In this document: positions 1 through 6,996 of the stretch, in pieces
Layout: every line of letters starts with the position of its first letter
How positions within the stretch are numbered: position 1 is the stretch's first letter
Assembly (NCBI GenBank): GCA_016926495.1
Contig: JAFGOL010000016.1
Coordinates: forward strand, 1 to 9,129
Direction of reading: 5' to 3'
Source: Oligoflexia bacterium
GTDB lineage: Bacteria; Bdellovibrionota; JAFGOL01
DNA length: 9,129 nucleotides
Notes under the pieces: generated by a model
Seen by the model: only the letters and a program-made list of their open reading frames with translations
Database searches by the model: none
Told to the model about the DNA's origin: nothing
Program-made: the position numbers and the translations under genes

Positions 1-2
1 AG

Positions 3-734
3 GACGTAATAGAGAGATGTATTAAATCCGTACCGTTTGCCAGGGAAGTAATTGTCGTTGATTCCGGTAGCACTGACCGTACAAGGGAAATTTGCGACGA
101 GCTTGGCGCAAAGGTTATACTCAGGGGCTGGAAAGGGTACGGGGAACAAAAGCATTTTGCGAACACGCAGGCAGGTTCAGAGTGGATCCTTTCGCTTGAC
201 GCCGACGAATGGCTGAGCCATGAACTGGCGGAGGAGATTTATAAGAATCTTTCTGCGGACCCTGTCTCATCTGACGTATATTCCATGAAGCGCCTGAGCA
301 GGTACCTTGGTAAATGGATATATCACGGCGGATGGTTCCCGGATTTTCAGAAGCGTCTTTTCAGAAAAAAGTGCGCGGAATGGCTTCCTGAGGAAAAAAT
401 ACACGAGAGTGTGAGGGTTAAAGACGGAGCAAGGGAATTCAACCTTAACGAACTTATGTACCACGAGCCTTTCAGTTCCATTTACGAACAGTGCGACGTT
501 AATTTCGGGTACGCGGAATTACTGGCGGAAAAAAAATATAAAAGCGGCAAAAGGATAAAAAATCCGCTTGTGATAATTATCAGGACCATGTTCAGGTTTA
601 TTCAGAATTATTTTGTAAAAATGGGGTTTCTGGACGGTCTGCCCGGATTTATAATAGCGTGGAACTCCGCCCAGTCATACATGCTCCAGAATTACAGCAT
701 CTATATTAAAACCGTTCAGAGAAAGGGTAAGTAA
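3..734 (+). CDS. Family 2 glycosyltransferase, LPS core WaaE/KdtX type (5' end missing)
   Basis: The reading frame is open from base 3 to the TAA at 732-734, giving 243 codons; the start lies upstream of the window. The visible protein has the GT-A fold signature of family 2: a VIVVDSGSTD nucleotide-sugar motif (about bases 48-77) and the LDADEW DxD-type metal-binding motif (DAD at 198-206). Further on are RGWKGYGEQK and an IHESV segment. These match the beta-glucosyltransferase subgroup (WaaE/KdtX) that adds a sugar to the lipopolysaccharide inner core at the cytoplasmic face of the inner membrane. The C-terminal 60 residues hold aromatic and hydrophobic helices, usual for this subgroup and probably for membrane association. 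The donor and acceptor sugars cannot be told. The internal ATG at 285 is not the real start, because the key motifs lie before it. The stop overlaps the dnaE start by one base (TAATG). Family assignment is secure; LPS core specificity is inference. Confidence 0.88.
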   Translation, partial: DVIERCIKSVPFAREVIVVDSGSTDRTREICDELGAKVILRGWKGYGEQKHFANTQAGSEWILSLDADEWLSHELAEEIYKNLSADPVSSDVYSMKRLSRYLGKWIYHGGWFPDFQKRLFRKKCAEWLPEEKIHESVRVKDGAREFNLNELMYHEPFSSIYEQCDVNFGYAELLAEKKYKSGKRIKNPLVIIIRTMFRFIQNYFVKMGFLDGLPGFIIAWNSAQSYMLQNYSIYIKTVQRKGK

Positions 735-3700
735 TGTCGGGATTCGTACATCTGCACCTGCATACAATATATTCCGTGCTGGACGGGGCTATCAAGATCC
801 CTGAACTGGCAAAAAGGCTTAAGGATATTGAACAGCATTCATGTGCAATAACCGATCACGGTGCCATGTTCGGAGCAGTCAAGTTTTACAAGGAGCTTAA
901 AAAGCACAAGATCAGGCCTATAATCGGCTGTGAACTGTATATGACGTCCGGGTCAAGGAAGGAGAAAAGCAGCGACATATATCATATACTTTTCCTGTGC
1001 CAGAACGATGAAGGCTATAAAAACCTGTCCAAGCTTGTAACTCTCGCGCACACCGAAGGCTTTTATTACAAGCCCAGGGTCGACAGGGAGTTACTGGAAA
1101 AATACAATAAGGGCCTGATAGTAACAAGCGCGTGTTTAAAGGGGGAGATCCCCAGGCTGCTTCTTGAAGGCAGGGCAGGCGAAGCCCGGAGTACGGCAAA
1201 GTGGTTCAGGGATGTTTTTGAAGACAGGTATTATATCGAACTCCAGGACAACGGAATAGAAGAACAATATACGGCCAACGAAAAACTGCTCGGGCTTGCA
1301 GGCGAACTTAATATCCCGGTGGTCGCGACAAATGACTGCCATTATATTACAAAAAAGGACGCGTTTGTTCAGGAAGTCCTTATCTGTGTCTCCACCAAGA
1401 AAACCCTGCAGGATACGGACAGGATGAGGATGAGCACCGACAATTTTTACCTGAAAACATACGAGGAAATGTCATCCGGGTATTTCAGGGACCATCCGGA
1501 CGCTATCCAGAATACGCTTAAGATTGCCGAGCAATGCAACTTCAGTTTTAAGACGAACGTGCATTACCTGCCGGTTATCGGAGGCAACGAGGCCCAAAGC
1601 AGTACGATCATTGAGCAGGAGGCATGGAAGGGACTGTCCACGCGCGACATTCCGGAAAACATGCTCCAGACTTACCATGATCGCCTGAGGTTTGAACTCC
1701 GGATAATAAAGGACATGGGTTATTCGAGCTACTACCTGATAGTAAGCGATTTTATCAAGTGGGCAAAACAGAATGAAATTCCGGTCGGTCCAGGCAGGGG
1801 TTCAGGAGCGGCGTCACTGGTAGCCTATACTCTTGATATAACCAATCTTGATCCCATAAGGTATGACCTGATCTTTGAGCGGTTTCTTAATCCTGAAAGG
1901 GTAAGCCTTCCCGATTTTGATATCGATTTCTGCAGCAGGAGAAGGGACGACGTTATTGATTACCTGGTAGAACGTTACGGCCAGGAATATACCACAAGGA
2001 TAGCCACGTTCGGTTTCCTTAAGGCAAAAAGCGCGATCAAGGACGTGGGAAGAGTTCTTGGATATTCCTTCAAGGAAGTAGACGAAATATCCAAAATGAT
2101 CCCCGGCAGGCCTGATCTGGAACCCCTTGGCCAGCTTATAAAAAAGGACCCCCAGCTAAAGGAACTTGTAAACAGGGACGAAAGATACAGGAACCTGCTT
2201 GAACTCGCGGATTCCGTTGAGGGATCGGTCAGAAACGTCGGCGTTCACGCAGGAGGCGTTATTATTTCCAGTGTCCCTATCGTTGATATAGTGCCGCTTC
2301 TGAGGGCGAAGGGCGATGTAATAGCGACTGAATTTGATATGAAGGACGTGGAAAGCGTGGGGCTTATCAAATTTGACCTGCTTGCCATAGAAACACTGAC
2401 GATAATTTACGATGCCGTATCATATATTAAAAAATATAAGGACCCGGATTTTAGTATTGAAAGCATCGGCCTGGATGATCCGGCGGTTTACAGGCTGCTC
2501 TCCAACGGAGAAACAGCGGGCGTATTTCAGCTTGAATCTTCGGGCATGAAAAAACTCCTGAGGGAGCTTAAACCGGACTGTTTTGAAGACATTATAGCAG
2601 TCAATGCCCTGTACAGGCCCGGACCTTTAAGCGGAGGAATGGTCGATGAGTTTATAGGAAGGAAGCACGGCAGGCTGCCGATTGATTACCCGTTTCCGGA
2701 ACTTGAGCCCATTTTAAAGGAAACAAACGGTATTATCGTATACCAGGAACAGGTGCAGAGGATCGCTTCGGTGCTTGCCGGATATTCGCTGGGTGAGGCG
2801 GACCTTTTAAGGCGGGCCATGGGTAAAAAAAACCCCAAGGAAATGGAATCGCAAAAGGAACGGTTTATTAACGGGGCGCGGGAGAAGGGCTATGACGCGC
2901 AAAAATCCGAAGACCTTTTTGAACTGATGGCAAAATTCGCCGAATACGGGTTCAACAAGGCACACGCCGCTGTTTACGCACTTAACGCGTACAGGACAGC
3001 ATATCTTAAGTGCTATTATCCCGCTGAATTTACTTCCGCGCTTTTGACGGCAAAAGTCGGGAAGCAGAAAACAAACCAGGAAATTGATCCGGCCACCCTG
3101 TATATAGCAGACGCTGTCGCGCACGGCATAAGCATACTGCCTCCGGACATTAACGAAAGCGTATATGATTTCCAGCCCAGGGGTAATAATGTCAGGTTCG
3201 GGCTGGGAGGTATTAAGAATATAGGCAGTTCGGCGATAGAAAATATCCTTGAGGAAAGATCGGGATTCGGCCTGTTTAAGGGTTTTGTTGATTTCTGCTC
3301 CAGGATTGACACTAAAAGAGTCAATAAAAAAGTACTGGAGCACCTGATCATGGCAGGCGCTTTTGATTCTTTTTCCGTAAACAGGGGGATACTCTGGGCC
3401 AATATAGACAGGGTGCTTGACATGACCGCGCAACACCGCAGGGAAATGGAATCAGGGCAGGGAAACCTTTTCGCAGACGATGTGGCTGAAAATCTGACTG
3501 AGAGGATACTGCTTACGGATATGGAACATTGGGACAAGGCAAAATACCTTGAACATGAAAAGGAAGTCATAGGATTTTATATTTCTTCGCATCCGATGGA
3601 TTATTTTGAACAGACACTGAGATATTCCGGTATTCCCGAAGTCGCGTCACTGGAGCATATACCCCCGAAATGCCAGGTAACGGCCGCCGGTATTATGACC

Positions 3701-4171
3701 CTTGTCCGTGAAATTACAACCAAGCACGGAAAGATAATGGGAATTTTAAACCTGGAAGATAAAAGCGGAAAAATAGAAGTCGTTGCCTTTAACGACATTT
3801 ACTCCCAAATAAAAAATCAGAACCTGGCTGGCAGTATTCCTGTGCTGTGTTTCGGAAAAATTGATGAGGAAAACGGCAAAAAATTTATGATATCAGGGAT
3901 CAAGGTATTGACAGAAAGTGATTTTGTACTTGATATTAAGGTTAGGGAAAATTCCCTGTCCAGAGACAGGCTGCTTAAACTTTCCTCATTGGTAAAAAGG
4001 AGCAAGAACGGTGTAGCCATGAGTCTTGAGATCCTTTTCCCTGAAGCGGGAATAGTGCTGCTGGACCTGGGATGTTCGGCGCTTGCCGAGTGTTACAGGC
4101 TTTCCGATGATATAAAAGGGGCATTCGTACAGGAGGTTAACCTGAAATGGAATTTAAACACCTATGCATAA
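734..4171 (+). CDS. dnaE: DNA polymerase III alpha subunit (replicative polymerase)
   Basis: This is the catalytic subunit of the chromosomal replicase; at 1145 residues it is close to E. coli DnaE (1160). Domains in order: N-terminal PHP domain (about 1-280), C-family polymerase palm/thumb/fingers (about 290-830), helix-hairpin-helix-like region and clamp-binding motif, OB fold (about 980-1055) and a C-terminal domain. The palm shows GPGRGSGAAS (353-361) and PDFDIDFC, with probable catalytic Asp396 and Asp398; Asp548 in KFDLLAIETLT is the third. NKAHAAVYALNAYR is also typical. QGNLF at 909-913 fits the beta-clamp-binding consensus. The PHP metal ligands look complete: His8/His10, Asp41-His42, Glu67, His84, Cys134, Asp201 and His203. 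E. coli DnaE has lost several of these, so this enzyme may keep metal-dependent PHP activity (inference). The OB fold and clamp motif favour the main replicase over the mutagenic DnaE2 form. It starts one base inside the previous gene's stop and has only a weak AAAGGG upstream, so translation is probably coupled. Confidence 0.97.
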   Translation: MSGFVHLHLHTIYSVLDGAIKIPELAKRLKDIEQHSCAITDHGAMFGAVKFYKELKKHKIRPIIGCELYMTSGSRKEKSSDIYHILFLCQNDEGYKNLSKLVTLAHTEGFYYKPRVDRELLEKYNKGLIVTSACLKGEIPRLLLEGRAGEARSTAKWFRDVFEDRYYIELQDNGIEEQYTANEKLLGLAGELNIPVVATNDCHYITKKDAFVQEVLICVSTKKTLQDTDRMRMSTDNFYLKTYEEMSSGYFRDHPDAIQNTLKIAEQCNFSFKTNVHYLPVIGGNEAQSSTIIEQEAWKGLSTRDIPENMLQTYHDRLRFELRIIKDMGYSSYYLIVSDFIKWAKQNEIPVGPGRGSGAASLVAYTLDITNLDPIRYDLIFERFLNPERVSLPDFDIDFCSRRRDDVIDYLVERYGQEYTTRIATFGFLKAKSAIKDVGRVLGYSFKEVDEISKMIPGRPDLEPLGQLIKKDPQLKELVNRDERYRNLLELADSVEGSVRNVGVHAGGVIISSVPIVDIVPLLRAKGDVIATEFDMKDVESVGLIKFDLLAIETLTIIYDAVSYIKKYKDPDFSIESIGLDDPAVYRLLSNGETAGVFQLESSGMKKLLRELKPDCFEDIIAVNALYRPGPLSGGMVDEFIGRKHGRLPIDYPFPELEPILKETNGIIVYQEQVQRIASVLAGYSLGEADLLRRAMGKKNPKEMESQKERFINGAREKGYDAQKSEDLFELMAKFAEYGFNKAHAAVYALNAYRTAYLKCYYPAEFTSALLTAKVGKQKTNQEIDPATLYIADAVAHGISILPPDINESVYDFQPRGNNVRFGLGGIKNIGSSAIENILEERSGFGLFKGFVDFCSRIDTKRVNKKVLEHLIMAGAFDSFSVNRGILWANIDRVLDMTAQHRREMESGQGNLFADDVAENLTERILLTDMEHWDKAKYLEHEKEVIGFYISSHPMDYFEQTLRYSGIPEVASLEHIPPKCQVTAAGIMTLVREITTKHGKIMGILNLEDKSGKIEVVAFNDIYSQIKNQNLAGSIPVLCFGKIDEENGKKFMISGIKVLTESDFVLDIKVRENSLSRDRLLKLSSLVKRSKNGVAMSLEILFPEAGIVLLDLGCSALAECYRLSDDIKGAFVQEVNLKWNLNTYA
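4131..4136 (+). promoter_or_regulatory. Shine-Dalgarno site inside the 3' end of dnaE
   Basis: A full AGGAGG lies 10 nt before the ATG at 4147. It sits within the last codons of dnaE and supports the 25-nt overlapping start of the next gene. Confidence 0.75.
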
Positions 4172-5316
4172 CCGTGTTTTTGCTGGCTGCTTCCGTTTGT
4201 TTTGCTTCTGATGAAGTAACGGTGGTGGTTGACGGAAGTTCGGTTATTGAAAATGAAGCTCTGGCAAAGGCCCGCGAGGACGCCAAAAACGACGCCTATG
4301 AATCCGCGGTCAGGGTTGCCCTCAGCAGCTATTATAAACCCGAACTTATTAGGAAAAACGAGTCCAGGCTGAGGCTTAAGGTATACAGCAAGTCAAAAAA
4401 CCTTGTATCCGGTTTTAAAATAAAGTCAGAGGATAGAATAGGGGACACGCTCAAACTGAAGGTTGAGGTGGTTCTCAATATGAAAAGCCTCAAGGATAAA
4501 CTGGCCGAATCCGGCATATCGCTTGTTGAGGGCAGCAGTTCCAAGGTTTTGCCCCTGATAGTTGAAAGGACATCGGCATCAGGTGGTGACTACTGGTGGC
4601 AGTCAAGCTCTGACGGGCTGGAGCAGCGTAACCAGTTTAGTGACGTAGAGCAGGCCCTGGCCAAGTATTTTACGGACAAAGGGCTGGTGCTTCTTGATCC
4701 GTACGAACACGAACTCTCGCAAAGGGTCCCCCAGTCATACAGGTACATGGAACTCAAGGCTCCGGAACTTATCAACCTGGGCAGGATTTTCGACGCGGAG
4801 CTTGTAAGCACGGGATATATATGGACGAATTGCGTTAAAGACGATTTGCAGGGCGTTTCCGATTGCGAAACAACGTTTTCCCTGCAGATATTATCGATAG
4901 ATACAGGCCGCATTGTCGCTGCGAAAAAGGCCGTTGAAAAGATAAGCGATCCGGATTACGGCAACGCTAGGGTTATAAGCAGGGCGAGGGCAACAAAGGT
5001 CGTCAGTGATTCCCTGCTTTCCCAACTGTCTAAAAAATGGAGCAAAAGACCGGCCTTTTCTTTCAAGGTTATCCTGAGCGGACTCAACAATTATTCCACT
5101 TACAAGAATTTCAGGGAAATACTTACCGACGGTAAAATAGAGGGTCTTGACAATGTTGTTGAAAGAATGCAGATGGAAAATATTTTCATTTTTGAAGGTG
5201 AAAGAAGGGTTGACCTGCAGGAACTTTACAGGAAGATATATGCCAGGTTTTCGGCTGACAGCAAGATAGAAGTAAAATCAAAGGGGGAGGATTTTATTGA
5301 ATTTAAACTCTTATAG
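4147..5316 (+). CDS. Exported protein with FlgT N-terminal-like domain
   Basis: This 389-residue protein begins with a signal peptide (basic start, hydrophobic 7-17, likely cleavage after CFA at 18-20), so it should act in the periplasm or outer membrane. Residues about 23-112 follow the pattern of the FlgT N-terminal domain: a VTVVVDG strand, a long helix rich in Ala and charge (ALAKAREDAKNDAYESAV) and a closing VSGF...LKLKVEVVLN strand pair. Residues about 130-265 resemble the TolB-N/CsgG-type alpha/beta domain (VLPLIVER, then GLVLLDP, ending in SIDTGRIVAAKKAV). Residues about 303-389 form another small alpha/beta unit starting FKVILSGL. In Vibrio, FlgT builds the flagellar H ring, but no flagellar gene is visible here, so a flagellar role is not supported. 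The gene overlaps dnaE by 25 nt and the next gene, which carries the complementary FlgT-like domains, by 20 nt. The two products may work together. Assignments are by eye and remain tentative. Confidence 0.72.
   Translation: MEFKHLCITVFLLAASVCFASDEVTVVVDGSSVIENEALAKAREDAKNDAYESAVRVALSSYYKPELIRKNESRLRLKVYSKSKNLVSGFKIKSEDRIGDTLKLKVEVVLNMKSLKDKLAESGISLVEGSSSKVLPLIVERTSASGGDYWWQSSSDGLEQRNQFSDVEQALAKYFTDKGLVLLDPYEHELSQRVPQSYRYMELKAPELINLGRIFDAELVSTGYIWTNCVKDDLQGVSDCETTFSLQILSIDTGRIVAAKKAVEKISDPDYGNARVISRARATKVVSDSLLSQLSKKWSKRPAFSFKVILSGLNNYSTYKNFREILTDGKIEGLDNVVERMQMENIFIFEGERRVDLQELYRKIYARFSADSKIEVKSKGEDFIEFKLL
5283..5290 (+). promoter_or_regulatory. Shine-Dalgarno site that selects a TTG start
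   Basis: GGGGGAGG lies 6 nt before TTG at 5297. No ATG or GTG near it would preserve the lipoprotein signal sequence, so this strong site decides the start of the downstream gene. Confidence 0.75.
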
Positions 5317-6247
5317 TTACAGGCTCCGGTACGTACTTGTCGCGATTTTACTTATAGCGTCCTCGTGCGCAGTGGGCGGTAAAAAAAAGGAAGACAGGGA
5401 TACCGGACGCAGTAAACATACCAGGAAAATGACCAGAAAAAGGGTTCAATTTGCAAGACCCAAGATAAAAGTCAAAATGTATGTTTTTGATTTTTTCAAT
5501 AAGTCCCCTCATGGCGCTGAAAGGCTGGGAATTGAAGTTGCCGAGAGCTTTCGTAAGAGATTGTCCGCGGGCAACAACATGGTTGTAATAGAACCCAAGG
5601 AAATAGAGGCGTTAAAGGGAAAGAAGATATCGGAGATTGATTTTGACGATGCCCTTAAAGTCCTTAAGGCCAATGACGTACGGGTATTCGGCTACGGTAC
5701 TATCGAGTATCTTAACCTGCGCAGCCAGCAGTCAAAGGTCGGAGTATTCAGAGACGAAATTATTGATATGGACTTAAAGCTGAACATACGCTTCGTGGAG
5801 TTAAGATCAGGGAAGGTGATGTTTGAAAAGGATCTTACGGCGCATGACAGTTCCAAGAGGACTGTTATGTGGAAAGATTCCGAAAAGAGCCTGTATGACG
5901 AAGCCTTTGTTGTATCTGTCATAGATGACGTGACGTCAGAAGTTGTTTCCACGGTTGAGAGGGCCGTACTGAGGCTTAACTGGCAGGGGCGTGTCGCAAA
6001 AATTATGGATACAAGGGTCTATATTAATGCCGGAAAAAAAAGCGGCGTTGAAATCGGTGATCTCCTGAAGGTTGTGGAGCAGGGAGAAGAAGTCATAGAT
6101 CCCCAGACCGGAGCCCTTATAGGCATTGCCGAGGGCCGCGTTAAAGGCACGGTGGAAGTGAAGGGGTATTTCGGGAATGACGGTTCGGTTGCCGAAATAT
6201 ACACGGGCGGCGGTTTTATGGAAGGCGACAAAGTAGAATTATACTGA
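5297..6247 (+). CDS. Lipoprotein with TolB-N/CsgG-like and FlgT C-terminal-like domains
   Basis: This 316-residue protein starts at TTG. Residues 11-24 are a basic plus hydrophobic segment ending in ASSC, so Cys24 is the probable lipidated residue. Ala at -3 is an acceptable but less common lipobox. A basic linker (29-58) follows. Residues about 59-228 look like the TolB-N/CsgG-type domain: KVKMYVFDFFNKS, a helix AERLGIEVAESFRKRL, VVIEPKEI, and RVFGYGTIEYL. Residues about 229-316 match the FlgT C-terminal pattern: WQGRVAKI, TRVYINAGKKSGVEIGD and a VIDPQTGALIG turn, a small beta-barrel-like module. It should be anchored to the envelope and face the periplasm; its partner is probably the preceding exported protein. 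It overlaps that gene by 20 nt and lipB by 1 nt. A role in an H-ring-like assembly or in curli-like export is possible but not shown, and I assign no gene name. The next usable start (Met45) would remove the signal sequence. Confidence 0.75.
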   Translation: MNLNSYSYRLRYVLVAILLIASSCAVGGKKKEDRDTGRSKHTRKMTRKRVQFARPKIKVKMYVFDFFNKSPHGAERLGIEVAESFRKRLSAGNNMVVIEPKEIEALKGKKISEIDFDDALKVLKANDVRVFGYGTIEYLNLRSQQSKVGVFRDEIIDMDLKLNIRFVELRSGKVMFEKDLTAHDSSKRTVMWKDSEKSLYDEAFVVSVIDDVTSEVVSTVERAVLRLNWQGRVAKIMDTRVYINAGKKSGVEIGDLLKVVEQGEEVIDPQTGALIGIAEGRVKGTVEVKGYFGNDGSVAEIYTGGGFMEGDKVELY

Positions 6248-6867
6248 TGAACAAAATATTTCTGGGCAGTATCGATTACGAGTCTGCTTTAAAGATCCAG
6301 ATAGAAGAAAGGGAAAGGGTTATTAACGGCCAAAGCAGCGGGACTGTTTTTTTTCTTGAGCATAATCCCCCTGTTATTACCCTGGGACAGAACGCGGGGA
6401 AAGGTAACATTATCTGTTCCGAAGAATTGATTGCGCAAAAAGGCTACCGGATATTCAGGGCGAGCAGGGGAGGTGATGTTACGGTCCATGAACCGGGGCA
6501 GCTTGTTATTTACTTTGTTATGCCTCTAGATTCAAAATCCGTCAGGAAGTTTGTTAATAACATTATCGATGTAATAAGTGCCGCATTGCTGAAATATTCA
6601 ATAAGGACTGAATACAGGCAGGATATGCCCGGCCTGTGGGTCAATGATAAAAAGATATGCGCGCTCGGATTTGATTTGAGGGGCAGGGCCAGCATGCACG
6701 GGGTAGCGCTTAATGTCTGTAATACAATGGAGGGGTTTTCCCTGATCGTACCCTGCGGCCTTGCGGGTACGGGTGTTACCAGCATAAAAGAGCAGACTAA
6801 CCTTGAAATTTCTACAAAAGAAGTTGCAGCTACAGTATCCGGTTTTTTCCCGGACGGAGCAAACTGA
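6247..6867 (+). CDS. lipB: Octanoyl-[acyl carrier protein]:protein N-octanoyltransferase
   Basis: LipB moves the octanoyl group from acyl carrier protein to a lysine of lipoyl domains (such as those of pyruvate dehydrogenase or GcvH) in the cytoplasm; LipA then inserts sulfur. The 206-residue length is normal (E. coli 213). Motifs in order: FFLEHNPPVITLGQ (35-48), RASRGGDVTVHEPGQLV (71-87), KKICALGFDLR with probable catalytic Lys136, MHGVALNV (150-157) and VPCGLAGTGVTSI with the nucleophile Cys170. The HEPGQ form, with Glu for the commoner Gly, is a small variant. The ATG overlaps the previous stop (TGATG) and no clear Shine-Dalgarno site is seen, so translation is probably coupled. The last five residues (PDGAN) are encoded by one arm of a perfect 16-bp hairpin and the TGA stop lies in its loop; these residues follow the conserved core and are probably dispensable. 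lipA is not in the window. Confidence 0.95.
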   Translation: MNKIFLGSIDYESALKIQIEERERVINGQSSGTVFFLEHNPPVITLGQNAGKGNIICSEELIAQKGYRIFRASRGGDVTVHEPGQLVIYFVMPLDSKSVRKFVNNIIDVISAALLKYSIRTEYRQDMPGLWVNDKKICALGFDLRGRASMHGVALNVCNTMEGFSLIVPCGLAGTGVTSIKEQTNLEISTKEVAATVSGFFPDGAN

Positions 6868-6884
6868 TGTTTGCTCCGTCCGGG
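6849..6884 (+). repeat. Perfect 16-bp hairpin with 4-nt loop, palindromic repeat copy 1
   Basis: The arms 6849-6864 and 6869-6884 are exactly complementary, with loop TGAT (6865-6868). The lipB stop TGA is in the loop. The hairpin could end transcription of the + strand operon, but GCTAAATCC follows it and there is no T-tract. On the minus strand the following bases are A-rich, also not a terminator tail. Its core, 6853-6880, is a second copy of the element at 6941-6968. It may act as a 3'-end stabilising structure or be a palindromic repeat unit. Confidence 0.85.
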
Positions 6885-6940
6885 GCTAAATCCTTCCATG
6901 TCAATTTAAAAACCATGAAAAATCAATAAGTTAAAATTTA

Positions 6941-6968
6941 GACGGAGCAAGTTTAAATTTGCTCCGTC
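6941..6968 (-). repeat. Palindromic repeat copy 2, possible terminator of the minus-strand gene
   Basis: The arms GACGGAGCAA (6941-6950) and TTGCTCCGTC (6959-6968) are identical to those of copy 1, with the same 8-nt spacing but a different centre (GTTTAAAT). Pairing extends by one A:T outside (6940/6969) and, with one G:T wobble, almost through the centre. On the minus strand the hairpin comes about 26 nt after the lipoprotein gene's stop and is followed by AAATTTTAAC, a weak T-run. Terminator function is therefore possible but not typical. The similarity to copy 1 continues to the right for about nine bases (CTGGAGCTA against CCGGGGCTA). Confidence 0.75.
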
Positions 6969-6996
6969 TGGAGCTAGTCTAGTCTGGAGCTAGTCT
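6965..6996. repeat. Two-copy 16-bp tandem repeat
   Basis: Bases 6965-6980 and 6981-6996 are identical at 15 of 16 positions (unit AGTCTGGAGCTAGTCT, with C first in the left copy). The left copy overlaps the right arm of palindrome copy 2. The stop codon of the minus-strand gene (6995-6997) falls at the edge of the right copy. Confidence 0.85.

Noticed and set aside
285..734. Separate 149-residue gene starting at ATG 285
   Set aside because: The same frame is open back to base 3 and carries the glycosyltransferase motifs, so this ATG is internal.
2807..3570. Two long minus-strand frames (209 and 184 codons) opposite dnaE
   Set aside because: They lie fully within the well-conserved dnaE coding sequence, overlap each other in different frames, and encode no recognisable domain.
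5931..5938. Palindrome TGACGTCA, a possible operator
   Set aside because: It is eight bases long, inside a coding region and not repeated in the window; it is expected by chance.
6849..6884. Classical rho-independent terminator for the lipB operon
   Set aside because: The stem is perfect but no T-tract follows it on either strand, so it is listed as a repeat/hairpin and not as a confirmed terminator.
6853..6996. CRISPR array
   Set aside because: There are only two palindromic copies 88 nt apart and one tandem 16-bp duplication, with no regular spacers and no cas genes.
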